From JADGOV01 sp963814355 (lineage in GTDB: Bacteria > Actinomycetota > Actinomycetes > JADGOV01): a stretch of 64,000 nt of DNA. The notes under the pieces were generated by a model that saw only the letters and a list, made by a program, of their open reading frames with translations, was not told the DNA's origin and ran no database searches. Location of the stretch: NCBI GenBank assembly GCA_963814355.1, contig CAWFCZ010000005.1, positions 1 through 64,000 of the forward strand, written 5' to 3'. Shown here in pieces: positions 60,184 to 64,000 of the stretch (positions are counted from its first letter, which is position 1; every line of letters starts with the position of its first letter). The position numbers were made by a program, and so were the translations under genes.

Positions 60184-60227
60184 GCCGCTGCCGGCGGGGA
60201 GCCGGCGCCGGTCCGGTGCGGCGCTGA

Positions 60228-60566
60228 GTGAGCGGCCTCATGCCCGCGTCCTCCCATGATCAGCCCGCCGTACCGGACCCGGTCCGTGCGGCACCGGCCC
60301 GCCGGTCCCTTCCGGAACTGCCGATCAGCGCGGTCCTGCTGGTCCTCGCTCTCGGACTGCTGGTGGTCTTCGTCCACCACTTCCGGCTCGGGTCGGTCAT
60401 CCTCGCCTGCGGGGTGCTGATGGCGGCCGGGCTGCGGCTCACCCTGTCCGCTCGCCGGGCCGGGTTGCTGGTGGTCCGCGGCCGGGCCACGGACGTCGCC
60501 GTGCTTGGTGCCCTGGGCACCGCCGTGCTGATCCTGGCCCTGGTCGTACCGCCGCTGCGGCCCTGA
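60228..60566 (+). CDS. DUF3017 membrane protein
   Basis: Small membrane protein of 112 aa with three hydrophobic segments (ISAVLLVLALGLLVVFVHHF, VILACGVLMAAGLRL and AVLGALGTAVLILALVV), of the actinobacterial DUF3017 family. Function unknown. GTG 60228; ATG 60240 is an alternative. It lies between citrate synthase and isocitrate dehydrogenase. Confidence 0.85.
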   Translation: MSGLMPASSHDQPAVPDPVRAAPARRSLPELPISAVLLVLALGLLVVFVHHFRLGSVILACGVLMAAGLRLTLSARRAGLLVVRGRATDVAVLGALGTAVLILALVVPPLRP

Positions 60567-60668
60567 GCCCGCGCGACCCCACCGGGCCGTTCCAGGCGGC
60601 GACCGCTAGCCTGCGATTGCGCGTTCGACGAACTTGAACACTGCCGAGGAGACGGAGACGACCTGGCT

Positions 60669-61769
60669 ATGGCGACCCACCGCGTAACCCTCATCCCGGG
60701 CGACGGCACCGGTCCAGAACTTACCGAGGCGACCCGCCGGGTGCTGGAGGCGGCGCTCGCGACCACCGGCGGCAGCTTCGACTGGGACGTACAGGAGGCC
60801 GGGGTCGACGTCATGGAGACCGCCGGCACGCCATTGCCGCCTGCGACGCTGGAGTCGATCCGGCGTAACAAGGTGGCCATCAAGGGTCCGATCACCACCC
60901 CGATCGGGACTGGTTTCCGATCGGTCAACGTGGCGCTGCGGGCCGAGTTGGAGCTCTACGCCTGCGTCCGGCCGTGCAAGACCTATCCGGGAGTCCGGAG
61001 CCGGTTCGAGCACGTCGACGTGCACATCATCCGGGAGAACACCGAAGACCTGTACGCCGGGATCGAGTACGAAAAGGGCACGGCCGACGCCGGGGCCGTC
61101 ATCGACTACCTCAACGGGCTCCAGAAGAAGCAGATCCGGGCCGACAGCGGGATCTCGATCAAGCCGATCAGTGAGTACGGCTCGGAGCGGATCATCCGGT
61201 ACGCCTTCCAGTACGCCAAGGACAACGGCCGCCAGCGGGTGCACTGCATCCAGAAGTCCAACATCATGAAGTTCACCGACGGCCTGTTCCTGTCGGTCTT
61301 CCGGGAGGTGGCCAAGGACTTCCCCGACATCGAGCCGTGGGAGAACCTGGTCGACGCCACCTGCATGGGGCTGATCCAGCGGCCGGAGGAGTGGGACGTG
61401 CTGGTCCTGCCCAACCTCTACGGCGACATCCTCTCCGACCTCACCGCCGGCATGGTCGGCGGGTTGGGGGTGGCACCCGGCGCGAACATCGGCACCGAGT
61501 CGGCGGTCTTCGAGGCGACGCACGGCAGCGCGCCGAAGTACAAGGGGCAGAACAAGGTCAACCCCACCGCGATGATCCTCTCCGGCATGCTCATGCTCCG
61601 CCACATCGGCGAGACGCAGGCCGCGGCGAATCTGGAGGACGCCGTATCCCGCGTTCTGGGCGAGGGGCGGAACGTCACCTACGACATGAAGCCGCGCCGC
61701 GACGACCCGTCGTCGGTCGGCACGCGGGAGTACGCCGACGCGCTCATCACCACGCTGCAGGAGGCCTGA
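60669..61769 (+). CDS. icd: Isocitrate dehydrogenase (isopropylmalate-dehydrogenase-like fold)
   Basis: Oxidative decarboxylase of the TCA cycle, 366 aa. IPGDGTGPEL opens the fold; substrate residues are in KTYPGVRSRFEHVDV and IIRENTEDLYAGIEYE; the metal site includes DATCMGLIQ and NLYGDILSDL. In the coenzyme pocket ATHGSAPKYKGQNKVNP has Lys-Tyr where NADP-dependent enzymes often have them, though the overall length resembles NAD-type IDH3, so cofactor preference is left open. mdh starts 1 base after the stop. Confidence 0.93.
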   Translation: MATHRVTLIPGDGTGPELTEATRRVLEAALATTGGSFDWDVQEAGVDVMETAGTPLPPATLESIRRNKVAIKGPITTPIGTGFRSVNVALRAELELYACVRPCKTYPGVRSRFEHVDVHIIRENTEDLYAGIEYEKGTADAGAVIDYLNGLQKKQIRADSGISIKPISEYGSERIIRYAFQYAKDNGRQRVHCIQKSNIMKFTDGLFLSVFREVAKDFPDIEPWENLVDATCMGLIQRPEEWDVLVLPNLYGDILSDLTAGMVGGLGVAPGANIGTESAVFEATHGSAPKYKGQNKVNPTAMILSGMLMLRHIGETQAAANLEDAVSRVLGEGRNVTYDMKPRRDDPSSVGTREYADALITTLQEA

Positions 61770-61770
61770 G

Positions 61771-62721
61771 ATGGCAGGGAAAGTGACAGTCGTCGGAGCC
61801 GGGTTCTACGGCTCCACCACCGCCCAGCGGTTGGCCGAGTACGACATCTTCGACACCGTCGTGCTCACCGATATCGTCGAGGGCAAGCCGGAGGGGCTGG
61901 CGCTCGACCTCAACCAGTCCCGGCCCATCGAGGGTTTCGAGACCAAGGTCGTCGGGGTGACCACAGGTCAGGACGGCTCCGGGTACGACCAGACCGCCGG
62001 CTCGGACATCGTGGTGATTACCGCGGGGTTGCCGCGCAAGCCGGGTATGAGCCGGATGGACTTGATCGAGACCAACGCCAAGATCGTCCGATCCGTGGCC
62101 GAGAACGTGGCCAAGCATTCCCCGGACGCCGTGGTGATCGTGGTATCGAATCCGCTGGATGAGATGACCGCGCTGACTGCCAACGTCACCGGCTTCGGAA
62201 AGAACCGGGTGATGGGCCAGGCCGGCATGCTGGACACCGCCCGGTTCACCCATTTCGTCGCGGAGGAGGCCGGTGTGCCGGTCCGTTCCGTCAAGACGCT
62301 TACCTTGGGCTCGCACGGCGACACCATGGTGCCGGTCCCCTCGGCGTGCACCGTGGACGGCAAACCGTTGGCCGACGTGCTGCCGGCGGAGAAGATCTCC
62401 GAGCTGGTCACCCGGACCCGCAACGGCGGCGCCGAGGTGGTCGCCCTGCTCAAGACCGGGTCGGCGTACTACGCCCCGTCGGCGGCGGCGGCCCGGATGG
62501 CCCGGGCGGTGGCCACCGACGCCCGGGCGGCCATGCCGGTCTGCGCCTGGGTGGAGGGGGAGTACGGCCTGGACGGCGTCTACCTGGGGGTGCTTGCCGA
62601 GATCGGCCGGGAAGGTGTCCGCAAGGTCGTGGAGATCGACCTCACCGACAGTGAGCTGGCCGGTCTGAAGGGAGCCGCGGAGGCGGTGCGCGCCAAGCAG
62701 GCGGACGTCGCCCACCTCTAA
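61771..62721 (+). CDS. mdh: Malate dehydrogenase
   Basis: LDH-like NAD-dependent malate dehydrogenase, 316 aa. The Rossmann loop is VVGAGFYGSTTAQ and the Asp after strand 2 is in LTDIVEGKPEG. The substrate loop Arg is in GLPRKPGMSRMDL, with catalytic Asp in MLDTARFTHF and His in TLGSHGDTMVP. It follows icd by one base, forming a TCA operon. A large palindrome follows the gene. Confidence 0.95.
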   Translation: MAGKVTVVGAGFYGSTTAQRLAEYDIFDTVVLTDIVEGKPEGLALDLNQSRPIEGFETKVVGVTTGQDGSGYDQTAGSDIVVITAGLPRKPGMSRMDLIETNAKIVRSVAENVAKHSPDAVVIVVSNPLDEMTALTANVTGFGKNRVMGQAGMLDTARFTHFVAEEAGVPVRSVKTLTLGSHGDTMVPVPSACTVDGKPLADVLPAEKISELVTRTRNGGAEVVALLKTGSAYYAPSAAAARMARAVATDARAAMPVCAWVEGEYGLDGVYLGVLAEIGREGVRKVVEIDLTDSELAGLKGAAEAVRAKQADVAHL

Positions 62722-62736
62722 CTTCCGCGGGCCCGA

Positions 62737-62838
62737 TGAGCACTTGGACACACAGTGGTCCTGTCTTGCGGGCGCAAATCAAGATCGCCACGCTCAGCGC
62801 GATCTTGATTTGACGGGTACTGTGTGTCCAAGTGCTCA
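62737..62838 (+). repeat. 102-base double nested palindrome
   Basis: Perfect 20-base outer arms (TGAGCACTTGGACACACAGT at 62737-62756 and its complement at 62819-62838) enclose perfect 13-base inner arms (AAATCAAGATCGC at 62776-62788 and complement at 62799-62811). Base composition is poorer in GC than the surroundings. It lies 16 bases after mdh and could act as a bidirectional terminator or be a small mobile repeat (MITE-like). Confidence 0.9.
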
Positions 62839-62906
62839 GCCCGCGCCACTGACACCCGGCCACCACCCTCATCGACTCGTCGCCCGCCCCGGAGACCCAG
62901 CTCACC

Positions 62907-64000
62907 GTGACGCAGGTCTTGCTCAGCATCGGGCTGGTCGCGGTGTTCATCCTGACAGGGGCCTTGTTCGCGGCCACCGAGATGTCGCTGGTCTCGCTGC
63001 GGGAAGGCCAGGTCCGGGCCTTCAGCGAGCGGGGCGGGCGTTCGGCTCGGGTCGCCCGGCTCAGCCAGAATCCCAACCGCTTCCTGGCCACCGTGCAGAT
63101 CGGCGTGACGCTGGCCGGGTTCATGTCGGCCGCGTTCGGCGAGGCCACGCTGGCCGGGCGCCTGCAGCGCATTTTCGACCAGCGCGGCCTGCCGGCAGGC
63201 CTGGCCGACGTACTGGCGACCATTGTGATCACCTTGATCATCAGCTATTTCGCCATCGTGTTCGGCGAGCTGGTGCCGAAGCGGGTGGCGCTGCAGCGGG
63301 TCGAAGGGGTGGCGGTGGTCCTCGGGCCGCCGCTGGACCGGGCAGCCACCATGCTGCGGCCCTTCATCTGGCTGCTGTCGAAGTCCACCGATGTGATCGT
63401 CCGGCTGCTCGGCGTCGACCCCCGCGCCAAGCGCGACGCGATCACCGAGGAGGAACTGCGCGACATGGTGGCCGCCCACGAGTCGCTCAGCCCGGAGGAA
63501 AGGACGCTGATCGCGGAGGTGTTCACCGCCGGCAAGCGGCAGATCCGCGAAGTCATGGTTCCCCGTACCGAGGTGGACTTTCTCGACGCCTCGTTGCCGC
63601 TCGCCCACGCGGTGGAGATCGTCGCCGCCTCGCCCCGTTCCCGCTTCCCCGTGGAACGCGGCAGCCACGACTTGATCGTCGGCTTCGTGCACGTCCGCGA
63701 CATCCTGAGCCGTTCGGTGGCCAGGCCGGCCGCGGTCACCGTGGGGCAGCTGGCCAGGCAGGTGACGATGCTGCCGGACAGTCGTACGGTGCTCGACGCG
63801 ATGTCGGACCTGCGACGCTCCGAGCAGCACATTGCCGTGGTGGTCGACGAGTACGGCGGGACGGCGGGCATCGTCACCCTGGAGGACCTCATCGAGGAAC
63901 TCGTCGGGGACATCCAGGACGAGTACGACGCGTCCCGCAGCACGGCCACGCAGCTTTCCGGCGGCGATGTCGAGGTCGACGGTCTGCTCAACCTCGATGA
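62907..64000 (+). CDS. CNNM/HlyC-type transporter-associated membrane protein (3' partial)
   Basis: Start of a hemolysin-family (DUF21 plus CBS) protein; 364 codons are visible and the frame is open at the window end. GTG 62907 is the only usable start after an in-frame TGA. The DUF21 membrane part has LTGALFAATEMSLVSLREG, VTLAGFMSAAFGEATL and YFAIVFGELVPKRVALQR. The CBS pair follows (EVMVPRTEVDFLDASL; HIAVVVDEYGGTAGIVTLED). Family members are linked to Mg/Co efflux. The CorC_HlyC domain would begin at the window edge. Confidence 0.92.
   Translation, partial: MTQVLLSIGLVAVFILTGALFAATEMSLVSLREGQVRAFSERGGRSARVARLSQNPNRFLATVQIGVTLAGFMSAAFGEATLAGRLQRIFDQRGLPAGLADVLATIVITLIISYFAIVFGELVPKRVALQRVEGVAVVLGPPLDRAATMLRPFIWLLSKSTDVIVRLLGVDPRAKRDAITEEELRDMVAAHESLSPEERTLIAEVFTAGKRQIREVMVPRTEVDFLDASLPLAHAVEIVAASPRSRFPVERGSHDLIVGFVHVRDILSRSVARPAAVTVGQLARQVTMLPDSRTVLDAMSDLRRSEQHIAVVVDEYGGTAGIVTLEDLIEELVGDIQDEYDASRSTATQLSGGDVEVDGLLNLD

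Overview
The window is high-GC actinobacterial DNA. Most genes use GTG or ATG starts, 4-base start/stop overlaps are common, and TTA codons are rare. The core gene set (sucCD, purN-purH, citrate synthase, isocitrate and malate dehydrogenases, DUF3017, FHA-HTH regulator, type II NADH dehydrogenase, CFA-synthase-like enzyme) fits a filamentous actinomycete, most likely of the Micromonosporaceae. The family placement is inference from gene content and order.

Layout. 1-6.2 kb: 3' end of a dienelactone hydrolase, an ABC-2 exporter pair, a family-5 uracil-DNA glycosylase, NDH-2 and a cyclopropane-fatty-acid-synthase-like methyltransferase. 6.2-7.7 kb: a tRNA with anticodon UAA but a short variable arm, then two toxin-antitoxin (TA) modules lying tail to tail. 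8-14 kb: a Bax-inhibitor-1 protein, two small unknowns, a thiolase, two tandem SGNH hydrolases and cystathionine beta-synthase. 14-18 kb: a mesaconyl-CoA-transferase-like gene and a MaoC-type hydratase, then an accessory strip with remnants of a Doc toxin, a nucleotidyltransferase and an immunity-like protein plus one intact Phd/VapC module. This whole block sits between the two transsulfuration genes. 18-26.7 kb: cystathionine gamma-synthase/lyase, an MFS exporter, a FIST sensor with a GGDEF-EAL enzyme, and a VWA/AAA+ pair.

26.7-46 kb is the most plastic part. It holds tandem repeats, a decayed sugar-uptake operon with its kinase still intact, a GH42 beta-galactosidase, a repeat mosaic, a stand-alone phage-like protein, a VapC pseudogene, a membrane glycosyltransferase-like protein, a coiled-coil protein next to a P-loop kinase, a CGNR regulator divergent from an EamA transporter, a broken dienelactone hydrolase, a holin-like membrane protein, a secreted-protein/lipoprotein pair of unusual composition, an alpha/beta hydrolase lacking its nucleophile, an acyl-CoA synthetase, PIG-L deacetylase and UbiA prenyltransferase genes, a MazEF module with a broken toxin, and an SDR.

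46-64 kb returns to housekeeping: a PcrA/UvrD helicase with one apparent frameshift, methyltransferases, RsgA, a stand-alone B12-binding domain beside sucCD, purN (apparently with a CTG start) and purH, an FHA-HTH regulator, citrate synthase, DUF3017, isocitrate and malate dehydrogenases, and the 5' end of a CNNM/HlyC-type membrane protein. The B12 protein and SucCD would connect propionyl-CoA carbon to the TCA enzymes encoded downstream.

The most distinctive non-coding signals are a dispersed hairpin family with GTGATCCAGG/CCTGGATCAC arms (six copies at three loci), a separate 102-base double nested palindrome after mdh, and the class-I-shaped UAA tRNA.
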